This document shows positions 15,766 to 24,332 of a stretch of DNA of 24,453 nt, piece by piece. A program made the position numbers and the translations under genes. The notes under the pieces were generated by a model, which had not been told where the DNA came from, ran no database searches, and saw only the letters and a program-made list of their open reading frames with translations. Each line of letters begins with the position of its first letter. The first letter of the stretch is position 1. The stretch covers positions 1 to 24,453 of the forward strand of contig CAYNNP010000076.1 of assembly GCA_964398215.1 (NCBI GenBank), written 5' to 3'. Origin of the DNA: CAYNNP01 sp964398215. GTDB taxonomy: Bacteria; Planctomycetota; Planctomycetia; Pirellulales; Pirellulaceae.

Positions 15766-16308
15766 ATGCGCACTGTTGTGTTTGGAATACTTGTTTTGGT
15801 TTGCCACCAACACGTAGCAGCCGAGGTCTTGAAGTCTGAAAAGGATGGCTTTCTGATCGAGATCAAGCAGGCGACTATCGCCGAGCCAGCTGAATGTTTC
15901 AGGATTTTTGTTGAAGACTTCGGCAAATGGTGGGATCCCAGCCACTCTTATTCACGAAATCCAGCCAGCATGTCGCTGGACCTCAAGCGGATGGCGATGT
16001 TCGAGAAACTTCCGAACAACGGCTTTGTCCGGCACATGGAAATCGTGTTTTATCAGCCCGACAAAATGCTAAGGCTGAGCGGAGGGTTGGGCCCACTGCA
16101 GCCAAAGGGTGTCAGCGGCGCGTTGACGTTTGAGTTTCAAAAAACGGATCAGGGTTGCGAGGTTCTCGTTTCTTACAATGTGTCGGGCTCTTCGCTTCAG
16201 GCATTGGACAAAATCGCCAAACCTGTCGATGCAGTTTTAACACGTCAACTAAAACGGTTTGCAGAACGTTGTGTCAAAGTTGCGTCGGATTCCGAACAGA
16301 AAAAATGA
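15766..16308 (+). CDS. Exported SRPBCC (START/Bet v1-like) protein
   Basis: This is 180 residues with a signal-peptide-like N-terminus (MRTVVFGILVLVCHQHVAA, cleavage near residue 19). The remainder fits a SRPBCC fold: a first strand (GFLIEIKQATIAEPAECFRIFVEDFGKWWDPSHSY) in which FGKWWDPSHSY is typical of the activator-of-Hsp90/polyketide-cyclase-like group. Beta strands follow, then a long C-terminal helix (LDKIAKPVDAVLTRQLKRFAERC). This fold binds hydrophobic ligands; the ligand is unknown. Export is unusual for the family and suggests a periplasmic lipid or small-molecule role. A possible extended -10 element, TGGCATAAT, lies at 15707-15715, with no good -35. A weak hairpin follows its stop. 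Confidence 0.72.
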   Translation: MRTVVFGILVLVCHQHVAAEVLKSEKDGFLIEIKQATIAEPAECFRIFVEDFGKWWDPSHSYSRNPASMSLDLKRMAMFEKLPNNGFVRHMEIVFYQPDKMLRLSGGLGPLQPKGVSGALTFEFQKTDQGCEVLVSYNVSGSSLQALDKIAKPVDAVLTRQLKRFAERCVKVASDSEQKK

Positions 16309-16316
16309 TCACCACC

Positions 16317-16352
16317 AAAGCTGATTGACACCAAAACGCTCACCAGCTTTTT
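16317..16352. terminator. Possible terminator between convergent genes
   Basis: AAAGCTG (16317-16323) and CAGCTTT (16344-16350) form a 7-bp stem with a 20-base loop, and two more T follow. It lies in the 46-base spacer between the SRPBCC stop and the MATE stop. The loop is long and the stem modest, so termination is only possible. Confidence 0.35.
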
Positions 16353-16354
16353 CG

Positions 16355-17752
16355 CTATTCAATGACGCGTTTGCTTTTCCATACGCCGCTCAGATATCTG
16401 GCGCTAAATGCAACCAGCATCGCGAGGATCCAGCCAGTGATGACCCACCACCACAAGTAGAGGCTGGGGCCTGTCCACGACTGAACCAAGATCCCGCCTG
16501 AGACTGCTGCTGTTGAAATCGCAATCGTCGTCAGCAAGACAAACAAGGTGTCGCCCGCACCCTTGATGGCTCCCACAAAGACGACTTGCATTCCGTCTAG
16601 CATGCAATAGATCGCGATGAATCGGAGCAATGAAATCAAGATCGGTTCAATCTTGTCGAAACGCTCTTGCGGCGTGCCTTGCTGATAAATCCAAACCATC
16701 CATTCGGGAACCAACCCCAACAGAACCGCAAACACGGTCGTGTAACACAACGACACTAATAGCGCCGAGCGGACGGATCGCTGAGCGATGTCTGCGCGGC
16801 CTTCGGTAACGCGCTGGCCAACCAACACGCCGACGCCAATTCCCAGACCGACCATCGGTACAAACGCCAAAACGTTCACACCAAGTGCTAAAGTCGTGGC
16901 GGCCATTTCCAGTTCGCCAAGTCGGCCTACTTGCAGTAAGACCACTGTAAAACAAGCGGACTCTGCTAGCAGTTGTAAACCCGCTGGGCCGCCAAAGCGA
17001 AGCAGACGCGCGATGACGGCACGGTTCCATTTGTGGTGAACTGTGACTTGGTAAACGTCAACGAGCTGGACGTCTTTGTTGATCACCCACTGCGCGATGG
17101 GGACTTTGATCCAGAAAGAAATCGCAGTTGCCAGGGCAGCACCGTAAACGCCCATGGCCGGAATCGGACCAAATCCAAATATCAGAACAACGTCTAGGAT
17201 CAAGTTAATAACGGTAGCGATTCCGTCGATGGCCAGAACCGTACCTGTGCGTGCGTGCCCAGTCAGTAAACCGCTTTGCACACTGTAGAACAGAACACTC
17301 ACGCCGCCGATCAGTAATATTTGCAAGTAACGGGTTTCTAAATCCGCAAGTTCACGATCGTGTCCTACGCTGCCGAACAGGGTCGGCGCAAACCAAGTCA
17401 GCAGACACAAAATCGGTAACAGCATCCACGCCAATCGCATTGCGTGCCGGTACGTGACTCCAATCTGCAGGCTTTCACCTGCCCCGCGATACTGTGCAAC
17501 GAACGTAGAAACGTAACCCAAAAGCCCCATTGGAAAACAAATCGCTGTCCAGTAGACGCTGCCGCCACTCATGGCCGCGGACGCAGAGACTTCCGAGTAC
17601 CAATACAGCAGTGTGCGATCGATGAACAATGTGATGGCCACAAAACCAGACGAGATCATCAGCGGAAGTGCGATCGCGAGCAGCGGCCCAGGCCCCCCCG
17701 GACGGTTCCACCAGTTGCTATCGCTGGCGGTCGGTTCGCTGTCGAAATGCAT
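16355..17752 (-). CDS. MATE-family multidrug/cation antiporter
   Basis: This is 465 residues from the ATG at 17752; a TTG one codon earlier is ignored. A hydrophilic N-terminus (MHFDSEPTASDSNWWNRPGG) is followed by about twelve membrane helices. MATE features include PLMISSGFVAITLFIDRTLL in helix 1, YVSTFVAQYRGAGE after helix 2, and in the second half GVGVLVGQRVTEGRADIA and GAIKGAGDT, matching the family's 'Q..GA...' and 'G..rgaGdt' loops. These transporters export drugs or metabolites in exchange for Na+ or H+; the substrate cannot be predicted. It lies convergent to the SRPBCC gene and divergent to the three-gene propeller operon. No local regulator is seen. Confidence 0.9.
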   Translation of the reverse strand: MHFDSEPTASDSNWWNRPGGPGPLLAIALPLMISSGFVAITLFIDRTLLYWYSEVSASAAMSGGSVYWTAICFPMGLLGYVSTFVAQYRGAGESLQIGVTYRHAMRLAWMLLPILCLLTWFAPTLFGSVGHDRELADLETRYLQILLIGGVSVLFYSVQSGLLTGHARTGTVLAIDGIATVINLILDVVLIFGFGPIPAMGVYGAALATAISFWIKVPIAQWVINKDVQLVDVYQVTVHHKWNRAVIARLLRFGGPAGLQLLAESACFTVVLLQVGRLGELEMAATTLALGVNVLAFVPMVGLGIGVGVLVGQRVTEGRADIAQRSVRSALLVSLCYTTVFAVLLGLVPEWMVWIYQQGTPQERFDKIEPILISLLRFIAIYCMLDGMQVVFVGAIKGAGDTLFVLLTTIAISTAAVSGGILVQSWTGPSLYLWWWVITGWILAMLVAFSARYLSGVWKSKRVIE

Positions 17753-17987
17753 CAAGCAGACTTTGCAGAGAATGGTTTGCGTGGGAACGGATTTTGTTCA
17801 GGCCCAGAGTGTAGGGACTGGTTTGTCTGGCGATACCCTGCGGTTTCCACTTTCGGCGCGACCTAAAACAAGCCTTATTCGAACACGATGGCTGCAACCA
17901 CGTATCAAAAGTAGACCTGAAGATTGGTGGCTGCTAGTCTGTAGCTGAGCATTCCTTCGAAGGAGTTGCCGGAACTAAGGATTTTTT

Positions 17988-20750
17988 ATGCAGAACCGAT
18001 TTTTCATTCCTGCCTTGATCGCTAGTTTAGCAGCGTGTTCGTACCAGGGATTCAGTGCTTTTGCGGACTCTCCGAAACTGCTACAGCAGTGGCGCGTACA
18101 CCAGTCGTCGATGCGCGGTAATCAATTGAGTTCGATGGGAAAACCATCAAAGCTCGCGATGTTCGCTCGGCCATCCGAATTGGATGAAAACGGGCTCGTC
18201 AAGTTTAATGGTCAGCAGTATGCGATCGTACGGCGCCAGACGGCGAGAGGCCTGCCACGGAAGAGTTTTTCGGTGGAAGCTTGGGTGCGAGTTGATCAGC
18301 CGACACGCTGGGGCTGTTTGTTTGGCTTTCAACAAGACAATGGCAGCTACGAACGTGGATGGTCGTTGGGTTACAACGACAACCAATTCGAGTTTCGTGT
18401 CGCCAACACAAAGCTTGTCAATGCAACCGCAGACCAACCGTTTGACCTAGCGGTTTGGCATCATGTGGTCGGCGTTTGCGATACCAGCAGTCAGCAGTTG
18501 CGATTGTACGTCAATGGAAAACTTCAGCGTCAGATTGCGTTCGTGGGTGGCGGTGCCAATTATCCAGCGCCATCAGATGGCACAGAGTTGGTGATCGGAG
18601 CGTACAAAGATCGCGATGAGCTATTTCCGCTTGTGGGCGCGCTGCGAGAAGTTCGTCTTTATGATGGCGTTTTATCAGCGGATACAGTCACTGCCCACGT
18701 CCAATGGCAAGACAGGTTGCCGGACAAACCGCTCAAGTTCTCGGTTCGACCGGGCGTCCGATTCTTGACACCAACAACAGCTGAAGTGCGTTGGGAAACG
18801 ACGGTTCCTGGCGGAGCGTTCTTGGGCATTGGTCTCACTCGAAAACCCAGCCAGGTCTTGCAGTCAAAATCTGTGGGTGTCAGCCATCGTGTTGTCGCAA
18901 AAGATTTGGTCCCAGGAAAAAACTATTGGTATCGGTTTGCTTCCGTCGTGAATGGCAAGCGCGAGTTCAGTCCGTTCTACCAACTCGAAGGCGGCATGAA
19001 CTACACGGCGCCAACGATCGCCATGACCAACCCACTTCCCAAGGCCCAACAGATCGTTGCACGACTGGAGCAAAAGGGTGGCTATGCGGTCTCGCTTGGG
19101 CTGTCAGCGAACTGGGCCGAATCATTGGCGTCGGCCAGTGACCTGACCGTTGCCATGGGAGAGGATGACCCCAATCAACTACAAGCCGTTCGGCAAAAAT
19201 GGTACCGCGAGAACAGATATGGGATTCGCTTGACCGCACAGCCCATCAAGAATCTGCCGACCAAAATCGCGAACCTGGTGGTTGTCGATCCGTCCGCGGT
19301 CGATGCAGCCGAAGCTGAAAAGTACCTGTCACCAAGCGGTTCTCTGGTCATCGTTGGCCAGCAGCGGCCTAGTGGTGCTCGCTGGCAACCGGTGAGCGAC
19401 GGTGTGTGGATTCGGCCGCCCAGCGGGATGGAAAAACTGGCTGATTGGGGACATCAATACGGTGGCACCACCAACGCTTCGTATTCTGGCGAACGACTTG
19501 GTGGTATTGACGATACGGCCGATCTGGAAATTCGTTGGCTTGGTCGGCCGGGTGCAGATTTCGGAATTGATCGCAACCCAAGAATGCCGGCGCCGCTTGC
19601 CACAGGTGGTCGGCTTTTTCATCAAGGCATGAATCGAATGATTGCTTTGGATGCGTTCAACGGCGCCGTGCTCTGGTCGCTAGAGATCCCTGATCTTCGC
19701 CGTGTCAATATTCCTCGTGACTGCTCCAACTGGTGTTCAGACGAATCGCATGTCTACGCTGCCGTGAAAGACCGTTTGTGGGTCATCGATGCTGCCAGCG
19801 GCACGATGAAAAGTACCATTATCCTGCCGGAGAGTTTACGATCAGATCACCAATGGGGATTCGTTGCGGTCAGCGGTAGCCAGTTGTTTGGCACAGCGTC
19901 GATCCCGTCGGGAGGCTACAACGATTTTTGGAGCAAGTCTTCTTGGTACGACAACAAAGACGACAAAGCAACGGCGAAGGTATGCGGTCGCAGTCTTGTC
20001 TGTTTTGAAAAACAATACGGCAACGTTTCATGGCAGTATGATTCCGATGCGATTTTGCATTCCACGATTACGATCGATGACAACCATGTCTACTTTGTAT
20101 CAGTGGAAGATAATTCTCTTAAAGCAAGCGAGACTGGCAAACTGCAGAACTCGCGCATCTGGAAATCCGCTCACGTCGTATGCCTTGACCGCAGCACAGG
20201 CAAAGAACTGTGGAAGCGAAAATCGCCTTCACAAGAACACGAAGTGGTCATCAGTTTTGGTGTTGCGGACGACGAACAGTTCGTACTTCAGACTTCCGGC
20301 AAAAACCAATTTCACTTTTCGTCGTTTGATGCAAAGACAGGCGAGCAGCGCTGGAACCGAAGCGTGAAGTGGTCAGCAGATCATCACGGTGCGCACATGC
20401 AACACGCGGTCATGATGAACGAACGAATTTACGTTCAGCCGCATATCATCGACGCGAAAACGGGAGATGTGCTCAAGTCTGGAACGCTCGGAAAACGCCG
20501 TGGTTGTGCGACGCCAATCGGCGCAGGCGAATCAATTATCTATCGGGGTGGGTCTGGGCCGCTATCGCTATGGTCATTGAAGGATAACGACAAATCCGAG
20601 TTTACGAGACTCCGGCCGAGTTGTTGGCTCAGTACGATTCCAGCTCAAGGAATGTTGTTTTCACCCGAAGGTGGAGGCGGGTGTTCTTGTGGTGGTTGGA
20701 TGGAAACGTCAATCGGTTTTGCTCCGGTTCTCCCTGGAGGCAAAAAATGA
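17988..20750 (+). CDS. Exported LamG / Fn3-like / Rossmann-like / PQQ-type beta-propeller protein
   Basis: This is 920 residues. The N-terminus is a signal peptide with a possible lipobox LAAC (Cys17); a signal-peptidase-I site at AFA-DS (after 26) is the alternative. Domain order: LamG/concanavalin-like jelly roll at about 60-240 (FSVEAWVRV; GALREVRLYDGVLS), a fibronectin-III or phosphatase-N-like sandwich at 250-335 (AEVRWETT; LVPGKNYWYRF) and a Rossmann/methyltransferase-like segment at 348-460. A PQQ-like (BamB-type) propeller fills about 505-905, with blades such as MIALDAFNGAVLWSL and VVCLDRSTGKELWKR. The C-terminus has GGGGCSCGGW. It probably acts outside the inner membrane as a binding or redox-associated scaffold; no catalytic residues are recognised. 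AAGG lies 7 bases before the ATG. It is the first gene of a three-gene operon, and its TGA overlaps the next ATG. Confidence 0.85.
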   Translation: MQNRFFIPALIASLAACSYQGFSAFADSPKLLQQWRVHQSSMRGNQLSSMGKPSKLAMFARPSELDENGLVKFNGQQYAIVRRQTARGLPRKSFSVEAWVRVDQPTRWGCLFGFQQDNGSYERGWSLGYNDNQFEFRVANTKLVNATADQPFDLAVWHHVVGVCDTSSQQLRLYVNGKLQRQIAFVGGGANYPAPSDGTELVIGAYKDRDELFPLVGALREVRLYDGVLSADTVTAHVQWQDRLPDKPLKFSVRPGVRFLTPTTAEVRWETTVPGGAFLGIGLTRKPSQVLQSKSVGVSHRVVAKDLVPGKNYWYRFASVVNGKREFSPFYQLEGGMNYTAPTIAMTNPLPKAQQIVARLEQKGGYAVSLGLSANWAESLASASDLTVAMGEDDPNQLQAVRQKWYRENRYGIRLTAQPIKNLPTKIANLVVVDPSAVDAAEAEKYLSPSGSLVIVGQQRPSGARWQPVSDGVWIRPPSGMEKLADWGHQYGGTTNASYSGERLGGIDDTADLEIRWLGRPGADFGIDRNPRMPAPLATGGRLFHQGMNRMIALDAFNGAVLWSLEIPDLRRVNIPRDCSNWCSDESHVYAAVKDRLWVIDAASGTMKSTIILPESLRSDHQWGFVAVSGSQLFGTASIPSGGYNDFWSKSSWYDNKDDKATAKVCGRSLVCFEKQYGNVSWQYDSDAILHSTITIDDNHVYFVSVEDNSLKASETGKLQNSRIWKSAHVVCLDRSTGKELWKRKSPSQEHEVVISFGVADDEQFVLQTSGKNQFHFSSFDAKTGEQRWNRSVKWSADHHGAHMQHAVMMNERIYVQPHIIDAKTGDVLKSGTLGKRRGCATPIGAGESIIYRGGSGPLSLWSLKDNDKSEFTRLRPSCWLSTIPAQGMLFSPEGGGGCSCGGWMETSIGFAPVLPGGKK
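20736..20740 (+). promoter_or_regulatory. Ribosome binding site fixing the start of the second operon gene
   Basis: GGAGG lies 6 bases before the ATG at 20747, inside the last codons of the upstream gene. It settles the start against the longer frame opening at 20621, and with the ATGA overlap it indicates coupled translation. Confidence 0.85.
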
Positions 20751-22114
20751 ACAAGCGACACTCTGCTGTTTTTCAATTCGCGTTCGCATTTGCTGTTGGC
20801 GTATTTTTACTTTCGCCAAAGCCAGCCGCCGGAGATGACTGGCCAACGTATCGGCATGACCAACGACGGAGCGGCGTGAGCGATGAACGTCTTCGCTTTC
20901 CGTTAAAACAGGCTTGGGTTCGCCGTTCGCCAACTGCACCGCAAACGGCTTGGACCGGCCCCGCCAAATGGGACGCTTGGGCAGGCAACGCTGGTTTGCA
21001 ATCGATGCGAAATTTTGATCCTTGCTTTTTTGTTACAGCAACGGGCAACCAAGTGTTTTTTGGTTCGTCGATCGACGACGCGGTCCATGCCTTGGATGCT
21101 GGGACCGGAAAAGAGAACTGGGTCCATTTCACTGGATCGGCTGTTCGCTTTCCACCCACACTAGCCAACGGCAATGCTTGGTTCGGATCCGACGACGGGT
21201 TCGTTTATTGTTGCGACCAGCGGTCAGGAGAATTGGCGTGGAAGCGTGCCGCATTCCAACAAGACCATCGGATCACCAGCAACCGAAAAATCATGTCGCT
21301 ATGGCCCGTGCGGACTGGTGTTCTTTTGGACGGCGACAAAGTCATCTTTGCTGGATCGCTGGTTCCTTGGGAGAAATCTTATCTATGGAAAATCGATGCA
21401 GAAACAGGCCGCGACGACACGAACGGTTGTTTCCAGAAATCGGTTGATGGAGTCACATTGCAGGGCGCGATGTTGTCGTCTACCAAACGACTGTACATTC
21501 CCCAAGGTCGCGCGGCGCCGCTGGCATTCGGTGTCACAGATGGAAAATTCGTTGGCGCGATCGGCGAAGCTGGCGGTGTATTCTGTGTGCTGACCGAAGA
21601 CGAAATGTTGCTCGCCGGTCCGCAAGACCAGAAGTCACCGACGGACCAGATCCGCGTCGCTGATGCAACCAATCGTAAACGCGTAGCAACTTTCGCGGGC
21701 GCAAATCGGGTATTGGTGCAAGGCAAGCAGGCGTGGGTGCCCGCAAATGATCAACTTCGAGCACTGGACCGAACTGCGTATGTCGCGGCCGATACGATGA
21801 TCGCTCAAACATCAGAACTGTTGAAGGCCAAGAAGATCGAAGCCGCCGAAGCCAAGCGGAAGATTGACGCCGCCAAAAAGGCAAAAGCCAACGCTTGGAG
21901 GTGGTCAGTTTCATGCCCCAATCCGTCTGGGTTTATCAAAGCCGGTAACATGGTAATGGTTGGACTGTCAGACGAAGTTCGTGTGTTCAATGCGAGCACT
22001 GGGAAACTGGCTTGGTCAACCAAGGTTGATGGAGTGGTTTATGGATTAGCTGTTGCCAATGGGCGGCTGTTTGTTTCGACGGGTCTTGGACACATTTACG
22101 CGTTTGCCCCATGA
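20747..22114 (+). CDS. Exported PQQ-like beta-propeller protein with helical insert
   Basis: This is 455 residues, start set by GGAGG and the ATGA overlap with the previous gene. A signal peptide covers about 1-29, with cleavage near AAGD. It opens with DWPTYRHDQRRSGVSDE (31-47), the usual first-blade motif of secreted PQQ-like propellers. Blade motifs include VHALDAGTGKENWVH, VYCCDQRSGELAWKR, LWKIDAETGRDD and VRVFNASTGKLAWST. A Lys/Ala/Glu-rich helical stretch at about 345-385 interrupts the propeller. True PQQ-dehydrogenase ligands (a Ca2+ site or a vicinal disulfide) are not recognised, so cofactor binding is not claimed. It is shorter than its upstream partner, and the two may pair. Its TGA overlaps the ATG of the next gene. 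Confidence 0.85.
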   Translation: MNKRHSAVFQFAFAFAVGVFLLSPKPAAGDDWPTYRHDQRRSGVSDERLRFPLKQAWVRRSPTAPQTAWTGPAKWDAWAGNAGLQSMRNFDPCFFVTATGNQVFFGSSIDDAVHALDAGTGKENWVHFTGSAVRFPPTLANGNAWFGSDDGFVYCCDQRSGELAWKRAAFQQDHRITSNRKIMSLWPVRTGVLLDGDKVIFAGSLVPWEKSYLWKIDAETGRDDTNGCFQKSVDGVTLQGAMLSSTKRLYIPQGRAAPLAFGVTDGKFVGAIGEAGGVFCVLTEDEMLLAGPQDQKSPTDQIRVADATNRKRVATFAGANRVLVQGKQAWVPANDQLRALDRTAYVAADTMIAQTSELLKAKKIEAAEAKRKIDAAKKAKANAWRWSVSCPNPSGFIKAGNMVMVGLSDEVRVFNASTGKLAWSTKVDGVVYGLAVANGRLFVSTGLGHIYAFAP

Positions 22115-23262
22115 GCCGATTTTTATCTTGCAATCGATTCGCAATCACGCTGGCAATTGGTGTTACTCTGATCGCCGTTTCTTTGGCTGCAGCTTGTAAA
22201 GTGCCAGTGTTCCGCTACGCGTTAGAACGTTGGCCAGCGGATACCTATCGCATCGTTGCCGTGGTCGATTCAACCAAGACAAATTCTGAAACGCAGGCAG
22301 CGATCAAGTACCTGGAGGACTCTGCGGCCAGTGGTTGGAATGCGGAAGTCGACGTGATACGACTGGACCGCTTGAGTGAAGCTGAACTGTGGGAACTGGA
22401 AGAGTTTGAATCCGAAGATTCGGTTCCGCTGCTTCAGGTGTTTTACCCAGAACGTGATGGCAAGCGGCAACTATGTTCGGCAATGGATCTGACTATTGCG
22501 AACGCAAAAACATGGAGATCGTCGCCGCTACGAACACAGATTGCCAACGATATCCAGGCAGGTGTTTCTGCGGTCTGGCTGCTAGTCGAAGGCGATGATG
22601 CTGCCCAAAACGAACGCCTATTTGGTGAACTGCGAGGTTCGCTGGATCTTGCCCAGCAACAGATCACGATTCCCGAAGGCGTGATTGGGCGAGAGGAAGC
22701 GACACAAGTGCTGATGGAAAATCCAGAGGCTTCGATGGATGATGTATTGCGTAGCGATATTCCATTGAAGATCGAATACTCGGTTCATCGCTTGGCAGTT
22801 GATAATGACGACGAAACTGCCTTGCGCGCGATGATTCAGAACTGGGAGAATGAGCAACAGGCGCCGTTTGTTGTTCCAATCTTTGGACGCGGAAGGATGC
22901 TCCAGCCACTGTCAGCGGATCGGGTCCAAAAGGAAATGGTCTTGGGAGCTTGCCGTTACTTGGTTGGCGAATGTACTTGTTCCGTCAAAGCATTGAGCCC
23001 CGGAATGGACTTGTTGTTGTCAACGAATTGGAAAGAAGCTGTTGGCGAAACCGACCTCTTGATCGCTGACGAGTCAGCGATTGGAGAACCGGTCGAAATT
23101 CCACAGGGAGCTGAGACGCGCGACAGCGCCGGACAGAAAGAAAGCAAGCCTTCTGTCAAAGAGTTACAAACACAAACCCGTCTAAATGGAATCTATTTCT
23201 CACTTGCAATTGTGCTGTCGGTACTAGGATTTGCTTTTGTTGTGCGCCGTGTTCTCACATAG
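22111..23262 (+). CDS. Uncharacterised exported protein with CKVPVFRYALERW motif and C-terminal membrane anchor
   Basis: This is 383 residues. The N-terminus is a hydrophobic helix at about 11-28 ending in LAAAC29, a weak lipobox or uncleaved anchor, followed at once by CKVPVFRYALERWPADTYRI. The next part (45-185) is alternating strand/helix, perhaps thioredoxin-like, including IVAVVDS, VPLLQVFYP and SPLRTQIANDIQAGVSAVWLLVEG. A second conserved-looking part is VVPIFGRGRMLQPLSAD (254-270), then LVGECTCSVKALSPGMDLLLSTNW (284-307) with a CxC at 288-290. A charged linker leads to a C-terminal helix at about 360-377 and the tail RRVLT. The soluble part should therefore be extracytoplasmic. I recognise the motifs as those of a planctomycete family without known function. 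There is no Shine-Dalgarno; the ATGA overlap suggests it is translated by coupling to the propeller gene. Confidence 0.75.
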   Translation: MSRFLSCNRFAITLAIGVTLIAVSLAAACKVPVFRYALERWPADTYRIVAVVDSTKTNSETQAAIKYLEDSAASGWNAEVDVIRLDRLSEAELWELEEFESEDSVPLLQVFYPERDGKRQLCSAMDLTIANAKTWRSSPLRTQIANDIQAGVSAVWLLVEGDDAAQNERLFGELRGSLDLAQQQITIPEGVIGREEATQVLMENPEASMDDVLRSDIPLKIEYSVHRLAVDNDDETALRAMIQNWENEQQAPFVVPIFGRGRMLQPLSADRVQKEMVLGACRYLVGECTCSVKALSPGMDLLLSTNWKEAVGETDLLIADESAIGEPVEIPQGAETRDSAGQKESKPSVKELQTQTRLNGIYFSLAIVLSVLGFAFVVRRVLT

Positions 23263-23342
23263 CACTGGTCGTCAACCATTTGTTTCGCCAGATCGAGGCC
23301 AACCGTCTTGTCGGAGTCAGGGCAAATTCTTGTAGTTGTCAA

Positions 23343-24332
23343 TCAAGGCTTGTCCACGAAGGGGTCGCTATGGGTGCCGAAGGTGACATCCAAATCGGGT
23401 TTTCGTTGGCGTAGTCTTCGCATTGCCTCGCCAGCCCTCAAGTCTAGAGAGATCCACAAGGTTTCTAAATTCGGCAGGTCGACCAAGCTGTCAATGGTGG
23501 CTTTGGTGATACTGGTATCACAAAGGTACAAAGACTTCAAATTCGTAAACTTCGGTTTGCAAAGAAAGAAGCCGTCGTCGATCTTTTCACAACCATTTAG
23601 AGATAGATACTCAAGTCGGGAAAGGAACTGATCGCTGAGAGCTTCCCGGAGCGATTGTGATTCAAGCGAAGGGATATCGACATCTAGTATCGTTGCACAC
23701 GTCAATTGATGCTGTTGCTGCGCGACCTGCATTAGTCCGTCGGTCGAATCAACATTAAGATCTTTGGGTTGCCAGAAGTAGAGCTCAGGCGATCCTGTGG
23801 CACGTAACACTTGTGTTAGGTAATGCGGTTTATCGTCAACGTACTCATACACGCTAACTGATTGAGAAATCGTGTCCTCAAGATCCCATGAGCGTCGATA
23901 GCGAATAAAAACGTCTGAAAGTGGAATTGCGACCAGCACTGTGGCAATCAACATTGATCGAATACCAAAACGTAATTTCGGATATCGATAAACCTGAACA
24001 GCTACCGCCCACACGACTAAAAGACTGACGAGCAGGTTTATCGCCACGTTTTCCCAGTGCCAATTGTATTTCATGTAGCCGGTGATGGACGCCTTCTTGA
24101 GAGCCGGGTGATCGGCAAATCCATTCAAATCAACGTCTTCGAGCTCCAAATGCTCGAAAGGAAATCCAAAGTGACTGGTGGTTGTAATTGGGTCCCAACT
24201 TCTAAAACTTGGAGAGGTGGTCTGATAGTGGACCAGCATTGAAAAGCCAACCACAGCCAAAAAGACAATCACGACCAGACCGTGCCTGAGCCACCTGCGA
24301 TTGGATGCATGTTGATTTGGTGAATCGCTCAT
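23343..24332 (-). CDS. Membrane protein with leucine-rich-repeat-like C-terminus
   Basis: This is 329 residues from the ATG at 24332; the frame opens at a GTG at 24407, but the extra part looks non-coding. Three membrane helices are predicted at about 17-36, 95-115 and 122-142; the last sits in YPKLRFGIRSMLIATVLVAIPL, a 'RFSLRtLLl.t.lVA'-type segment common in planctomycete membrane proteins. Residues about 205-320 look like leucine-rich repeats: LTCATILDVDIPSLES, LEYLSLNGCEKIDD, LKSLYLCDTSITKATI and LETLWISL. LRR regions usually bind proteins; the partner is unknown. No Shine-Dalgarno is seen. A short frame upstream ends in a TGA overlapping this ATG, so an upstream gene beyond the window could be coupled to it. 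It converges on the three-gene operon with 80 bases between. Confidence 0.7.
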   Translation of the reverse strand: MSDSPNQHASNRRWLRHGLVVIVFLAVVGFSMLVHYQTTSPSFRSWDPITTTSHFGFPFEHLELEDVDLNGFADHPALKKASITGYMKYNWHWENVAINLLVSLLVVWAVAVQVYRYPKLRFGIRSMLIATVLVAIPLSDVFIRYRRSWDLEDTISQSVSVYEYVDDKPHYLTQVLRATGSPELYFWQPKDLNVDSTDGLMQVAQQQHQLTCATILDVDIPSLESQSLREALSDQFLSRLEYLSLNGCEKIDDGFFLCKPKFTNLKSLYLCDTSITKATIDSLVDLPNLETLWISLDLRAGEAMRRLRQRKPDLDVTFGTHSDPFVDKP

